A stretch of 64,000 bases of DNA from Scatosoma sp964504025 (GCA_964504025.1 CAZDCO010000002.1:1-64000); one strand, 5' to 3'; positions 16,167 through 24,681 are shown, numbered from the stretch's first letter. Notes: generated by a model not told the origin, from the sequence alone. Made by a program: numbers and translations.

Positions 16167-16697
16167 ATGAAGGGTAGCACTTCGCATGAGATTGCCCTGT
16201 CGGCGTTGGCGTGCGCGGCGGCGACCACGCTGCTGACGGTGGGCATTTATACGGATATATTTTTGTTTACGGCGTACGTTTTGGGGAGTATCGCCCTGAT
16301 GTTGCCCTTGGCGAAAGGGAGTTATCGGGGGTACTTTTTGGCGTACGTCGCAACGTCGATTTTGACGACGTTGTTTTCTTCCTTTCGGTTTTGGGAAGTC
16401 TTGCCGTTCGTGATCTTTTTCGGGTTGCACCCCGTAGCGAACGAGTGGCAGTTGAAGAAGAAAATCAATCGTTGGGCGGCGTGCGCCGTCAAGGCGGTGT
16501 GGTTCGACGCTACGGCGTATCTCGTTTGGGTGTTGCTGTTGCGCGCTACGACGACCGTAACGTGGATTCAGGCGTATATTTTACCGCTTATTTTGGTATT
16601 CGGTACGATATTCTTCGTCTTTTACGACTACGTAGCCTACCGTTGTCGAGCACTCGTAAACGTAACGGTGGCGCGGATCGATAGGCGTAAAAAATAG
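16167..16697 (+). CDS. Hypothetical multi-pass membrane protein
   Basis: A 176-residue protein with about five hydrophobic segments (roughly 8-28, 30-48, 52-72, 108-125 and 130-152). A basic tail ends RIDRRKK. I do not recognise a family. The GFL-HPVANEWQLKK loop near residue 90 is charged and probably cytoplasmic. It starts 6 nt after the J-like gene and ends 20 nt before rlmD, so it is in the same operon. It may anchor or serve the DUF5685/J-like pair (inference from position only). Confidence 0.65.
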   Translation: MKGSTSHEIALSALACAAATTLLTVGIYTDIFLFTAYVLGSIALMLPLAKGSYRGYFLAYVATSILTTLFSSFRFWEVLPFVIFFGLHPVANEWQLKKKINRWAACAVKAVWFDATAYLVWVLLLRATTTVTWIQAYILPLILVFGTIFFVFYDYVAYRCRALVNVTVARIDRRKK

Positions 16698-16717
16698 GAG
16701 AGAAGGAGAACAGGGGC

Positions 16718-18145
16718 ATGTTGGAGAAAAATCAAAGCGTTTGCGCGATCGTCGAGGGTATCGGTTCAAGCGGAGAGGGCGTTATCAGGCACGAAGGGGT
16801 TACTTTTTTCGTGCCTGCTTGTTTACCGCAGGAAAAGGTACGGTTCAAGATTTTGAAATTGAAGGGCAACGTAGGGTACGGAAAACTGGAAGAGGTGCTG
16901 ACGCCTGCGGAAGAGCGCGTTCGCCCGAAATGCCCCGTATTTATGCGTTGCGGCGGCTGTGCGTTGCAGCATATCGACTATTCCACGCAGTTGCGCTTAA
17001 AGAGCGAAACGGTGAGAGAGTGTTTGCGGAAGATCGGCGGCGTGTCGGTAGACGTACCCGTCGCCGTGAAGAGCGATAAAGAATACGGATATCGCAACAA
17101 ATTGCAAATGCCGATCGGCGTGGACAAAGAGGGGAATACCGTCGTTGGATTTTACGCCGAGCGTTCCCATCGAATCGTACCGATTCAAACGTGCGCCATT
17201 CAACCGGAATGGGCGGAGAAACTGATCTCCGTTTTGCGGCGGTACGTGGAAGAGTGCGCCGTCAAGGGGTACGACGAGGAAAAAAAGACGGGCGTGTTGC
17301 GGCATATCGTGGCGCGTGAAATCGGCGGCAAGTTTATCTTTACTTTGGTTGCCACGACGAAAAAATTGCCGAGCATAGGTCGGTTTGCGGAACTCTTGGC
17401 GACGGAGTTCAACGTATTCTCGTTGTATTTGAACGTCAACGACAGGGAAACGAACGTCGTTTTTGGGGAAGAGTTTTCCCTGATTTGCGGCGACGGGAAC
17501 TATCAGGCTGTGGAGCAGGGAATTGCGTACGAGGCAGGGCCGGTTACTTTTTTGCAGGTGAACGATAACGTGCGGACGAAACTCTATAAGGACGCGTTGC
17601 GTTCGGTAACGGGGGACGGGGACGAAGTCGTCGTGGACGCGTATTCGGGCGGCGGTTTGTTGACGGCAATGTTGGCGAAAAAGGCGAAACGCGTGTACGG
17701 TATCGAGCTGGAACGGGAGGCGTCGGTGTGCGCGGACGGACTGAAAGCGAAGAACGGGCTGGACAATATGTTTAACGTTTGCGGAGCGGTCGAGGATAAG
17801 CTGTCGGGAATTTTGGAAAAGGAAAAGGGCGAGAAATTGCGCTTGATTTTAGATCCGCCGCGTGCGGGAATCGCACGGAGTGTGGTGAAAACGTTGTTGC
17901 AGAGCGGTATTCCGCAAATGACGTTGATCAGTTGTAATCCTGCGACGTTGGCGCGCGATTTGGGCATTTTGACGGGTAGGCTGGTGGAGAACGAGCGCGG
18001 CGAGCTGGTCAAAAACGAAGCGTATCGCAACGTTGCGGACGGCGAAACGCTGGAAGGGTATTACGAAGTGACGTATATTCAGCCGTACGATATGTTTCCG
18101 CAAACAAAACACGTGGAGACTCTAATAACGCTATGTCGAAAATGA
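16718..18145 (+). CDS. rlmD: 23S rRNA (uracil-C5)-methyltransferase, RlmD/RumA type
   Basis: A 475-residue SAM-dependent RNA m5U methyltransferase. Residues 1-62 are a TRAM RNA-binding domain. The 4Fe-4S ligands are C72, C78 and C81 (KCPVFMRCGGC), with a fourth cysteine near 160. The SAM loop DAYSGGGLLTAML follows near 308, DPPRAG near 383 and the catalytic cysteine in ISCNPATLARD near 406. Gram-positive members modify U747 and/or U1939 of 23S rRNA; which one applies here cannot be told. It is the last gene of the DUF5685 operon and is closed by a strong terminator. Confidence 0.93.
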   Translation: MLEKNQSVCAIVEGIGSSGEGVIRHEGVTFFVPACLPQEKVRFKILKLKGNVGYGKLEEVLTPAEERVRPKCPVFMRCGGCALQHIDYSTQLRLKSETVRECLRKIGGVSVDVPVAVKSDKEYGYRNKLQMPIGVDKEGNTVVGFYAERSHRIVPIQTCAIQPEWAEKLISVLRRYVEECAVKGYDEEKKTGVLRHIVAREIGGKFIFTLVATTKKLPSIGRFAELLATEFNVFSLYLNVNDRETNVVFGEEFSLICGDGNYQAVEQGIAYEAGPVTFLQVNDNVRTKLYKDALRSVTGDGDEVVVDAYSGGGLLTAMLAKKAKRVYGIELEREASVCADGLKAKNGLDNMFNVCGAVEDKLSGILEKEKGEKLRLILDPPRAGIARSVVKTLLQSGIPQMTLISCNPATLARDLGILTGRLVENERGELVKNEAYRNVADGETLEGYYEVTYIQPYDMFPQTKHVETLITLCRK

Positions 18146-18147
18146 AT

Positions 18148-18186
18148 AAAAAACGGGTGTTTTTAAGCAAAAAACGCCCGTTTTAT
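18148..18186 (+). terminator. Terminator after rlmD
   Basis: AAAACGGGTGTTTTT pairs with AAAAAACGCCCGTTTT (one bulge) around AAGC, ending in TTTTA. Confidence 0.88.
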
Positions 18187-18236
18187 AGAATGTTTAGAAA
18201 AACTGTAATTTTCTACAAAAATTCTCAATTAGAGTA

Positions 18237-18265
18237 TTGACTGAATGGCTTTGTTTTGGTATAAT
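18237..18265 (+). promoter_or_regulatory. Promoter of the AAA/DUF4143 ATPase gene
   Basis: TTGACT and TATAAT with a 17-bp spacer, followed by AGGAG before the ATG at 18297. Confidence 0.85.
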
Positions 18266-18296
18266 AGTGTAAACGAAGAAAATAGGAGACCTTTTT

Positions 18297-19550
18297 ATGG
18301 TAATAAAAAGAGACTTTTATCTAAACAAATTGATCCAACATAAGAAAAACAGTATGGTTAAAATTATTACGGGGATAAGACGATGCGGTAAATCGTATTT
18401 ACTATTTAAGTTATTTCGTGATCATTTGATTGAAAGCGGAATCGAGGAAGACCATATAATTTCTATTGCTTTAGATGATTTTGGAAATAGAAAATTGCAA
18501 AATCCCGAGGCTTTATATCATTACGTAAAGAGCCAAATTGTTGATGGCGAAGATTATTATATTCTACTTGACGAAATACAACTCGTGCCCGAATTTGAGA
18601 GCATAATAAACGGATTTATGCATATTCCTAACGTAGATATTTACGTTACGGGTAGTAACTCTAAATTTTTATCCAGTGATATCATAACCGAGTTTCGCGG
18701 GCGTGGAGATGAAATAAGAGTTTATCCGTTAAATTTTTCAGAGTTTTATTCTGTTTACGGCGGTGATTTCGATAAAGCATGGATTATGTACTGCAACTAC
18801 GGCGGTATGCCATTATGCCTTTCCATGGAAACGGTGGCGGATAAAGCGAGGTATTTAACGAGTTTATTTGATACGACGTACTTGGCGGATATTATCAATA
18901 GAAACAATTTGCGTGGGAACGTAGAGATTAACGAATTAACGGATGTGTTAGCTTCTTCCATCGGCTCGCCTACGAATCCGTTAAAACTATCGAATACGTT
19001 TGCAAGTACGAAAAACGTTAAACTATCTGCAAATACCATTTCAAGTTATCTCAATTATTTGCAAGACGCTTTTTTGATTGAAAGAGCGGTGCGGTATGAT
19101 ATAAAAGGAAAAAAATATATAAACACGCCTGCAAAATACTATTTTGTGGATTTGGGACTTAGAAACGCAAGACTTTCTTTCCGTCAGCAAGAATATACGC
19201 ATATTATGGAAAACGTTATCTATAACGAATTGCGTTTGCGCGGATTTTCCGTTGACGTAGGCGTCGTAGAGAACGTTGAAAAAGAAAACGGTATTTCGGT
19301 AAGAAAAACGCTTGAAGTTGATTTTGTTGTAAACCTTGGAAATCGCAGATATTATATCCAGTCTGCTTATAGTATTCCATCGAAAGAGAAAATGGCGCAA
19401 GAGCAAGCATCCTTGCTTTCGATAAACGACGCGTTTAGAAAAATAATTATCGTAAATCAACTGATTGTGAGCGGATATAACGAACAAGGGATATTGATGT
19501 TGTCGTTGCAGGACTTTTTAATGAATCCCGAAACAGTATTAAATTTTTAG
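18297..19550 (+). CDS. AAA_14 / DUF4143 ATPase
   Basis: A 417-residue protein of the large AAA_14 plus DUF4143 family. Walker A GIRRCGKS is at 26-33, Walker B YYILLDEIQ near 90 and a sensor TGSNSK near 118. The C-terminal DUF4143 region (about 190-385) has FVDLGLRNARL and the nuclease-like EVDFVVNL near 340. Such proteins are common, strain-variable and often near mobile DNA; their role is unclear. Codon use is distinctly A/T-richer than in its neighbours, and a broken gene fragment follows, so recent acquisition is likely. It has its own promoter. Confidence 0.85.
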   Translation: MVIKRDFYLNKLIQHKKNSMVKIITGIRRCGKSYLLFKLFRDHLIESGIEEDHIISIALDDFGNRKLQNPEALYHYVKSQIVDGEDYYILLDEIQLVPEFESIINGFMHIPNVDIYVTGSNSKFLSSDIITEFRGRGDEIRVYPLNFSEFYSVYGGDFDKAWIMYCNYGGMPLCLSMETVADKARYLTSLFDTTYLADIINRNNLRGNVEINELTDVLASSIGSPTNPLKLSNTFASTKNVKLSANTISSYLNYLQDAFLIERAVRYDIKGKKYINTPAKYYFVDLGLRNARLSFRQQEYTHIMENVIYNELRLRGFSVDVGVVENVEKENGISVRKTLEVDFVVNLGNRRYYIQSAYSIPSKEKMAQEQASLLSINDAFRKIIIVNQLIVSGYNEQGILMLSLQDFLMNPETVLNF

Positions 19551-19621
19551 TAAAAAGTTTATGAATATGACGAAAGCTGTCATATTTGGTGTAGTAGAAT
19601 TGAATTAGGAGAAACATTAAA

Positions 19622-19702
19622 ATGGCAAAAAATATACAATCTGTAGAACCAAATATTGCAGACTTGGTAAATGGTTGGTTAAAATCATATAATGATATAT
19701 AA
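19622..19702 (+). pseudogene. 26-residue remnant of a larger gene
   Basis: AGGAG, then an ATG opens a frame MAKNIQSVEPNIADLVNGWL... that ends after 26 codons. From memory this resembles the N-terminus of a much longer accessory protein seen beside restriction or phage genes. Here the rest is missing. A/T-rich like the ATPase before it, so it is probably the decayed end of the same insertion. The bases from 19703 to 19799 hold nothing else I recognise. Confidence 0.5.
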
Positions 19703-19799
19703 TACAAATGATATTGTGAAAAAATGGAAACGGCTCGTTGACGAGAGTGGTCTCCCCTCGCAAGCGAAAACAATCTAAAAACAAAAAGGTCGGTGCAAT

Positions 19800-20483
19800 A
19801 TGAGAGAACCGTTGTTAGACAAATTAGATAGAAAATTCGGCAGATACGCGCTGCGAAACTTGATGCTGATCATCGTCGTCGGCACGGGCGCGGTATGGCT
19901 GTTGGAAACGATCGTCGCCACGAAAACGGGCGTGAGTATCCTCTATTATCTCACTTTTGACAAGGAACGCATTTTTAGCGGCGAAGTATGGCGCATAGTT
20001 ACCTTTCTCTTCGTTCCCGACACGTTTAATCTGTTATCGCTCGCATTGGGACTGTATCTCGATTGGTGGATCGGTTCGGCGTTGGAAAACGAGTGGGGCG
20101 CGTTGCGCTTCGATCTCTATTATCTTTGCGGCTGGTTGGGCGCGGTGTTGTCGGGCTTGATTACGGGCTACGCAACGAACACCTATCTCAACCTTTCCCT
20201 GTTTTTGGCGTTCGCGATTCTCTATCCCGATTTCACCCTCTACCTCTTCTTTTTCATTCCGATCAAGATGAAGTGGCTGGCGGTGCTGTACGCGATCTCG
20301 TTGGTGTTGCTGTTCATTTTCGAGGGGTGGTGGGGAAGAGTTGCCCTGCTGACTTCCCTTTTGAATATCGTACTCTTCTTCGGCGGTAACGCCGTTCGCG
20401 CTTGGAAACGGTATCGTCGCAGGAAAAAATGGCAACGGGAAGCGCGCCGCAACGACGAAGACGATTATCCCTTCGATCTATAA
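19800..20483 (+). CDS. Rhomboid-like membrane protein, probably inactive
   Basis: A 227-residue protein with about six membrane segments and the rhomboid layout: EVWRIVTFLFVP (the L1-loop WR), then LYLDWWIGSALENEWG, then a short TM4. Active rhomboids have GxSG in TM4 and a histidine in TM6. Here TM4 reads YLNLSLFLAFAILYPD and TM6 has no histidine, so the serine-histidine dyad is absent. It is best read as a pseudo-rhomboid that binds rather than cuts membrane proteins. The C-terminus is basic then acidic and cytosolic. It is first in an operon with the RluA and LuxS genes; a GGTCGGTG site precedes the ATG. Confidence 0.75.
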   Translation: MREPLLDKLDRKFGRYALRNLMLIIVVGTGAVWLLETIVATKTGVSILYYLTFDKERIFSGEVWRIVTFLFVPDTFNLLSLALGLYLDWWIGSALENEWGALRFDLYYLCGWLGAVLSGLITGYATNTYLNLSLFLAFAILYPDFTLYLFFFIPIKMKWLAVLYAISLVLLFIFEGWWGRVALLTSLLNIVLFFGGNAVRAWKRYRRRKKWQREARRNDEDDYPFDL

Positions 20484-20492
20484 AGGAGCAAT

Positions 20493-21461
20493 ATGAGTAG
20501 GAAATTATTTTCAAAGAAAGCGGAGCAACAACGGGGGCAGGTACGCGCCGAACGCGCGAAAACGCTCGCGTATACCGCCACGTACAAGGTCAACCGCAGC
20601 GACGAACTGTTAGAGTTTTTGTTGCGGAAGTGCAACACGTCGCGCAACAACGTCAAAACGTTGCTCGCTAAACGCCAAGTGCTCGTCAACGGCAGCGTAG
20701 TTACGCAATTCAACTTCCCGTTGGCAAAGGACGACGAAGTGAAGATCGCCAAGACGTCCGTCCGCGGCGACGGCACGGCGCAAAAGACGGTGCGTACCCT
20801 CCGTCCGCCCCGTCGCGAACCGTTGAAGATCGTCTACGAGGACGACGACTTTATTGCGGTGGATAAACCGGAGGGGCTGCTTTCGGTGGAGAGCGATAAG
20901 GAAACCGATTCCGCGTTCGCGCGCGTGTTCGAGTATCTCCGTCAAAAGGATAAAACGGCGCGCCCGTATATTCTGCACCGTATCGACAAGGAAACGTCGG
21001 GAGTCTTAATTTTCGCAAAGAATATCAAATTGCACTCTATCTTAAAACTTCGTTGGAACGAAAGCGTAACCTTGCGCGAATATTACGCCGTTGCCGAGGG
21101 TGTATTCGAGCAATCGACGGGCACGATCGAGAACTATCTGACGGAGAACAAAAACAACCTCGTGTACGTTACCCGCGACAATACCGCGCAACGAGCAATT
21201 ACCCATTACGAAGTGATCGCACAGTCGGACAAGTACGCGTTGCTCCGCGTCAAGATCGACACGGGCAGGAAAAACCAAATCCGCGTGCAGTTGAAACACG
21301 AGGGGCATGCCGTTGTCGGCGACGACAAGTACGGCGCGGAGAGCGATCCGTTGCACCGCTTGGGTTTGCACGCTTCGGCGTTGTCCTTCGTGCACCCGTA
21401 CACCAAAGAAATCGTTACCGTGCGCGCTACCGTACCGGCAAGCTTCCGCGCGTTGTTTTAA
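20493..21461 (+). CDS. RluA-family pseudouridine synthase
   Basis: A 322-residue RNA pseudouridine synthase. An S4 RNA-binding domain spans about residues 30-90 (LLRKCNTSRNNVKTLLAKRQVLVNG split over the fold). The catalytic domain carries HRIDKETSGVLIFAKN near 157-172, with the active aspartate in RIDKETSG. RKNQIRVQLKHEGHAVVGD near 255 is also typical. RluD-like proteins of Gram-positives modify 23S rRNA, but the exact uridine cannot be assigned. It starts 9 nt after the rhomboid-like gene. Confidence 0.9.
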   Translation: MSRKLFSKKAEQQRGQVRAERAKTLAYTATYKVNRSDELLEFLLRKCNTSRNNVKTLLAKRQVLVNGSVVTQFNFPLAKDDEVKIAKTSVRGDGTAQKTVRTLRPPRREPLKIVYEDDDFIAVDKPEGLLSVESDKETDSAFARVFEYLRQKDKTARPYILHRIDKETSGVLIFAKNIKLHSILKLRWNESVTLREYYAVAEGVFEQSTGTIENYLTENKNNLVYVTRDNTAQRAITHYEVIAQSDKYALLRVKIDTGRKNQIRVQLKHEGHAVVGDDKYGAESDPLHRLGLHASALSFVHPYTKEIVTVRATVPASFRALF

Positions 21462-21480
21462 GCGAGTAAGGAGAAAACAA

Positions 21481-21942
21481 ATGGAAAAAATCGCAAGCTT
21501 TACGATCAATCATGATACCCTGCAAAAGGGTATGTACCTCTCCCGTATCGACGGCGACGTCGTAACCTACGATATTCGCATGCGTTTGCCGAACGGGGGC
21601 GACTATTTACCCAACGCCGCCATGCACACCTTCGAGCACCTGTTCGCGACGTTCGCGCGCAATTCCGCGTGCGCCGATCGCGTGATCTACGTCGGCCCTA
21701 TGGGCTGTCGTACGGGCTTTTATTTGCTGCTCAGGGACACGGTTTCCTACGCGCAAGCGATTGCTTTGGTACAAGACTGTTTCGCGAAAATCGCGTCGTA
21801 TACGGGCGAAATTCCCGGCGCGAGCGCGAAGGAGTGCGGTAACTATTTAGAACACGATCTGCCGTCGGCAAAACAGTTGAGCGAGGAAATGTTCGACGTC
21901 TTGCGCGGCTGGACGATAAACGATTTACGATATAAGGAGTGA
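21481..21942 (+). CDS. luxS: S-ribosylhomocysteine lyase
   Basis: A 153-residue metalloenzyme that splits S-ribosylhomocysteine into homocysteine and DPD, the autoinducer-2 precursor. Metal ligands H49 and H53 of HTFEH and C119 of AKECGNYLEHDLP are present, as is the catalytic cysteine C76 in GPMGCRTGF. It closes the SAM recycling path and supplies homocysteine for the MetH encoded at 50585. AAGGAG precedes the ATG, 19 nt after the RluA gene. No Pfs nucleosidase gene is adjacent. Confidence 0.95.
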   Translation: MEKIASFTINHDTLQKGMYLSRIDGDVVTYDIRMRLPNGGDYLPNAAMHTFEHLFATFARNSACADRVIYVGPMGCRTGFYLLLRDTVSYAQAIALVQDCFAKIASYTGEIPGASAKECGNYLEHDLPSAKQLSEEMFDVLRGWTINDLRYKE

Positions 21943-21949
21943 TAAAAAA

Positions 21950-22468
21950 ATGAACGAAACTTTGAAAACGATCCTGTCGCGCGCGAGCGTGAAAAAATAC
22001 GCCGATAAACCGGTGGAAAAGGAATTGCTGCAACAAATCGCCGAAGCCGGCGTTTCCGCGCCGTCGGGAATGAACTTGCAATCTCCTATCGTGTTGGTGG
22101 TAACGGATAAAAAGGTGCGCGACGAGTTGTCCGCGCTGAACGCCGCGCCGATGCACATTCCGCACGATCCCTTCTACGGCGCGCCTGCCGTTCTCGTCGT
22201 GTTGGCGAAAAAGGACGTGCCCACGCATGTGTACGACGGCTCGCTCGTGATGGAAAACATGTTGCTCGCCGCCCATTCGTTGGGCTTGGGCGCGTGCTGG
22301 ATACACCGCGCGAAAGAAACTTTTGAAAGCGAAGAGGGCAAAGCCCTTTTGCAAAAGCTGGGCATCGAGGGCGAGTACGAGGGCGTAGGTAACTGTATCG
22401 TCGGCTACGCGGAATCGCAACCCGTTTGCAAACCTTGCAAAGAAAACCGAATCTACTATATCGGGTAA
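21950..22468 (+). CDS. Nitroreductase-family flavoprotein
   Basis: A 172-residue FMN-dependent nitroreductase-like protein. The N-terminal RASVKKYADKPVEKELL segment binds FMN phosphate, APSGMNLQSP is typical, and GLGACWIHRAKE near 118-129 is the conserved FMN-binding helix region. It is of the short single-domain type, probably a homodimer using NAD(P)H. The substrate is unknown. TAAGGAGTG precedes the ATG, 7 nt after luxS. Confidence 0.88.
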   Translation: MNETLKTILSRASVKKYADKPVEKELLQQIAEAGVSAPSGMNLQSPIVLVVTDKKVRDELSALNAAPMHIPHDPFYGAPAVLVVLAKKDVPTHVYDGSLVMENMLLAAHSLGLGACWIHRAKETFESEEGKALLQKLGIEGEYEGVGNCIVGYAESQPVCKPCKENRIYYIG

Positions 22469-22480
22469 AGGAGCATCGCT

Positions 22481-23293
22481 ATGTTCGTGGGAGTGTCTAC
22501 CGCGTCGTTGTTTTTGCGGCGGTATAACGAGGACGCGCTCGTTTTGTTGAACGAGTTGGGCGTCCGACATACCGAAGTGTTCTTGACGACGTTTAGCGAG
22601 TACGGTCAGCCGTTCGCCGATCGGCTTGCCGCCGTCAAGGGCGATTTGAACGTATATTCCGTCCACGTTTTGAATACGCAATACGAACCGCAACTCTTTT
22701 CCAAACACGAGCGTGCGCGCGAGGACGCGTACGGTTGGTTGGAAAAGGCGTTGTGCAGCGCGGAACGGTTGGGCGCGCGCTATTATACCTTTCACGGCTT
22801 GGCACGGGTCAAAAGCGCAACCCGTTCGGGCGCGAACGACGATATTCCGTCCTGGCTGCCCGATTTTCAAAAGATCGTCGCCGCCTGCAAGCGGCACGGC
22901 GTAACGTTGTGCTTGGAAAACGTCGAGTGGGCAAGCTATAACCGCCCCGGCGTATTTGCCCCGATCGCGGAGACGATTCCCGAACTCGGCGGCGTGTTGG
23001 ACGTCAAACAGGCGCGCATTTCAGGCTATCCCTACGAACGGTATTTGGAGGAAATGGGGGAGCGGTTGCGCACCGTCCACCTTTCCGATATCGACGAGAA
23101 CGGGAAAATGCGTTTGCCGGGGAAAGGCACGTTCGATTTCGATACCCTCGTTCGTCGGTTGTCCGACGTAGGCTTTCAGGGCGCGCTGCTGATCGAAGCC
23201 TACCAAGGCGATTACGATCGCGAAAGCGAACTGAAAACCGCGTGCGATTTCTTGCAGGAATTGCTCTATAAGCATAATTGCCTCTCCTGTTGA
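22481..23293 (+). CDS. Xylose isomerase-like TIM-barrel (sugar phosphate isomerase/epimerase family)
   Basis: A 270-residue AP_endonuc_2 barrel protein. Likely metal ligands are visible: H in YTFHGLA near 106, E in CLENVEW near 147, D in GVLDVKQAR near 174, H in TVHLSD near 200 and E in LLIEAYQ near 240. It is probably a cytosolic sugar isomerase or epimerase with an unknown substrate. It is the last gene of the rhomboid-rluA-luxS-nitroreductase run (12 nt gap). AAAGGAG precedes the ATG. Confidence 0.8.
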   Translation: MFVGVSTASLFLRRYNEDALVLLNELGVRHTEVFLTTFSEYGQPFADRLAAVKGDLNVYSVHVLNTQYEPQLFSKHERAREDAYGWLEKALCSAERLGARYYTFHGLARVKSATRSGANDDIPSWLPDFQKIVAACKRHGVTLCLENVEWASYNRPGVFAPIAETIPELGGVLDVKQARISGYPYERYLEEMGERLRTVHLSDIDENGKMRLPGKGTFDFDTLVRRLSDVGFQGALLIEAYQGDYDRESELKTACDFLQELLYKHNCLSC

Positions 23294-23341
23294 GAAATTT
23301 TTTTCTCTCGTACATTTTTTTCATAATTTTTTCCAAAACTA

Positions 23342-23370
23342 TTGACGGCACGATTTTCTTGTGTTATAAT
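23342..23370 (+). promoter_or_regulatory. Promoter of the superoxide reductase operon
   Basis: TTGACG and TATAAT with a 17-bp spacer. The short A/T-rich leader contains ATTAAGA twice; I could not fit a PerR box to it. Confidence 0.85.
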
Positions 23371-23429
23371 ACTATTAAGATTAAATCTCATTAAGAGAAC
23401 AATCAAAAAGAAAAAAGGAGAAAAAGAAA

Positions 23430-23780
23430 ATGAGAGTATATCAATGCGAAAGTTGCAAAAAGACGGTAATTTCCAAAACGGAGTTGCATTTGGAGGGGTT
23501 CAAAGAACTGATTGCAGGCAGCGTGGACGCGGCGCAGGAAAAGCACGTGCCCGTCGTTACGAAGAAATGTAAGCAAGTCAAGGTAGACGTCGGTAGCGTC
23601 AGCCACCCGATGACGGAAGCGCACCTGATCGAATGGGTGGCGGTAGAAACGGAGCAGGGCTATCAAGTGAAATATTTGAAAGCGACGGACGCGCCCGTTT
23701 GCACCTTCTCGTTGGCGGACGGGGATCAACTCGTGGCGGTATACGCCTATTGTAACCTGCACGGTTTGTGGAAGGCGTAA
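23430..23780 (+). CDS. Superoxide reductase with degenerate desulfoferrodoxin N-domain
   Basis: A 116-residue iron protein that reduces superoxide to peroxide. The Fe(His)4Cys catalytic site is complete: H39 in EKHVPV, H59 and H65 in SHPMTEAH, and C108 and H111 in YCNLHGLW. The N-terminus keeps only one pair of the four cysteines (C6 and C9) of the rubredoxin-like centre I of desulfoferrodoxin; the second, adjacent pair is missing. It therefore looks like a class III-type, single-centre enzyme that evolved from desulfoferrodoxin. The likely electron donor is the rubredoxin-containing protein encoded 5 nt downstream. Confidence 0.9.
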   Translation: MRVYQCESCKKTVISKTELHLEGFKELIAGSVDAAQEKHVPVVTKKCKQVKVDVGSVSHPMTEAHLIEWVAVETEQGYQVKYLKATDAPVCTFSLADGDQLVAVYAYCNLHGLWKA

Positions 23781-23785
23781 GCGAT

Positions 23786-24397
23786 ATGATAGACAAGAAC
23801 GCAACGTACGCCCTCAGCTACGGAGTATTCGTCTTGACGACGAAGTTCGGGGAAAAGCAAAACGGTTGTATCGTCAATACCGTTTCCATGTTGACCGATT
23901 CGCCGACGCGTATCACGGTATTCGTCAATAAAAACAACTACACCGACGAGATGATCAAAAAGTCGGGCGCGTTGAACGTGTCGGTGCTTGCCGAAAGCGC
24001 GCCCTTCGAGATCGTGGAGCGGTTCGGCTTCCGTTCGGGGAGAGACTGCGACAAGTTCGACGGCGAACGCTATCCGACGACCGAAAACGGAGTATACTAT
24101 TTGCCGCGATACGCCAACGCCGTGTTGTCCGCAAGGGTGATCGATCGTTACGATTACGACACGCATACATTGTTCGTGGCGGAAGTAACCGAAGCAAAGA
24201 AGCTTTCCGACGAAAAATCGATGACGTACGCCTATTATCACGAGCACGTCAAGCCGAAAGTGAACGCCGCGGCAACGGACGAGGGCGAGAAGTGGGTTTG
24301 CAAAATTTGCGGCTACGTGCACGAGGGAAAGTTGGAGGACGATTTCATTTGCCCTTGGTGCAAGCACCCTGCATCCGATTTTGAAAAAATTTCCTAA
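23786..24397 (+). CDS. Flavin reductase-rubredoxin fusion (high-molecular-weight rubredoxin type)
   Basis: A 203-residue protein with an N-terminal FMN-binding flavin-reductase domain (about 1-160). A C-terminal rubredoxin follows at about 168-200, with WVCKICGYVHEG and FICPWCKHPASDF giving the four iron-binding cysteines. Proteins of this build (Hrb) pass electrons from NAD(P)H-linked flavins to oxygen-scavenging enzymes. The gene starts 5 nt after superoxide reductase, so it is the probable reductant for that enzyme. The ATG at 23786 is preferred because the flavin domain starts there. Confidence 0.88.
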   Translation: MIDKNATYALSYGVFVLTTKFGEKQNGCIVNTVSMLTDSPTRITVFVNKNNYTDEMIKKSGALNVSVLAESAPFEIVERFGFRSGRDCDKFDGERYPTTENGVYYLPRYANAVLSARVIDRYDYDTHTLFVAEVTEAKKLSDEKSMTYAYYHEHVKPKVNAAATDEGEKWVCKICGYVHEGKLEDDFICPWCKHPASDFEKIS

Positions 24398-24424
24398 AAA
24401 AGCGGCAAAAGGACGGAAAAAGAC

Positions 24425-24453
24425 TTGACACCCCTTTGTAAAATTGTTATAAT
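24425..24453 (+). promoter_or_regulatory. Promoter of rpsU
   Basis: Consensus TTGACA and TATAAT with a 17-bp spacer, among the strongest promoters in the window. Confidence 0.9.
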
Positions 24454-24499
24454 TACGAGGTAACGATTAAACGCAACGGCAAAGGCAGGTGAAAAAGGA

Positions 24500-24676
24500 A
24501 TGTCTACGGTAAGAGTTGGTGAAAACGAAAACGTGGAAAGCGCACTTCGTCGCTTTAAGAGAAAGTGCTCTCGCGACGGCATTATCGGCGATTTGAGAAA
24601 GAAGGAATTTTATGAAAAACCTTCCGTAAAGAAAAAGAAGAAGTCCGAAGCCGCAAGAAAGAGAAGCAGAAACTAA
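24500..24676 (+). CDS. rpsU: 30S ribosomal protein S21
   Basis: A 58-residue protein that matches S21: MSTVRVGENENVESALRRFK, then DLRKKEFYEKPSVKKKKKSE and a basic RKRSRN tail. It binds 16S rRNA near the anti-Shine-Dalgarno region and helps initiation. AAAAAGGA precedes the ATG. It has its own promoter and terminator. The usual S21 neighbour in many Bacillota, the YqeY-like gene, is not next to it; the following gene is an unknown. Confidence 0.95.
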   Translation: MSTVRVGENENVESALRRFKRKCSRDGIIGDLRKKEFYEKPSVKKKKKSEAARKRSRN

Positions 24677-24681
24677 AACGC

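Noticed and set aside
18297..19702. Interpretation of the ATPase and remnant as a defence island
   Set aside because: Only one intact accessory gene is present, and its family has no firm defence role. The fragment is too short to identify the lost partner.
23365..23400. PerR-type operator at the superoxide reductase promoter
   Set aside because: The best alignment to TTATAATNATTATAA has at least three mismatches in one half and overlaps the -10 box by composition alone.
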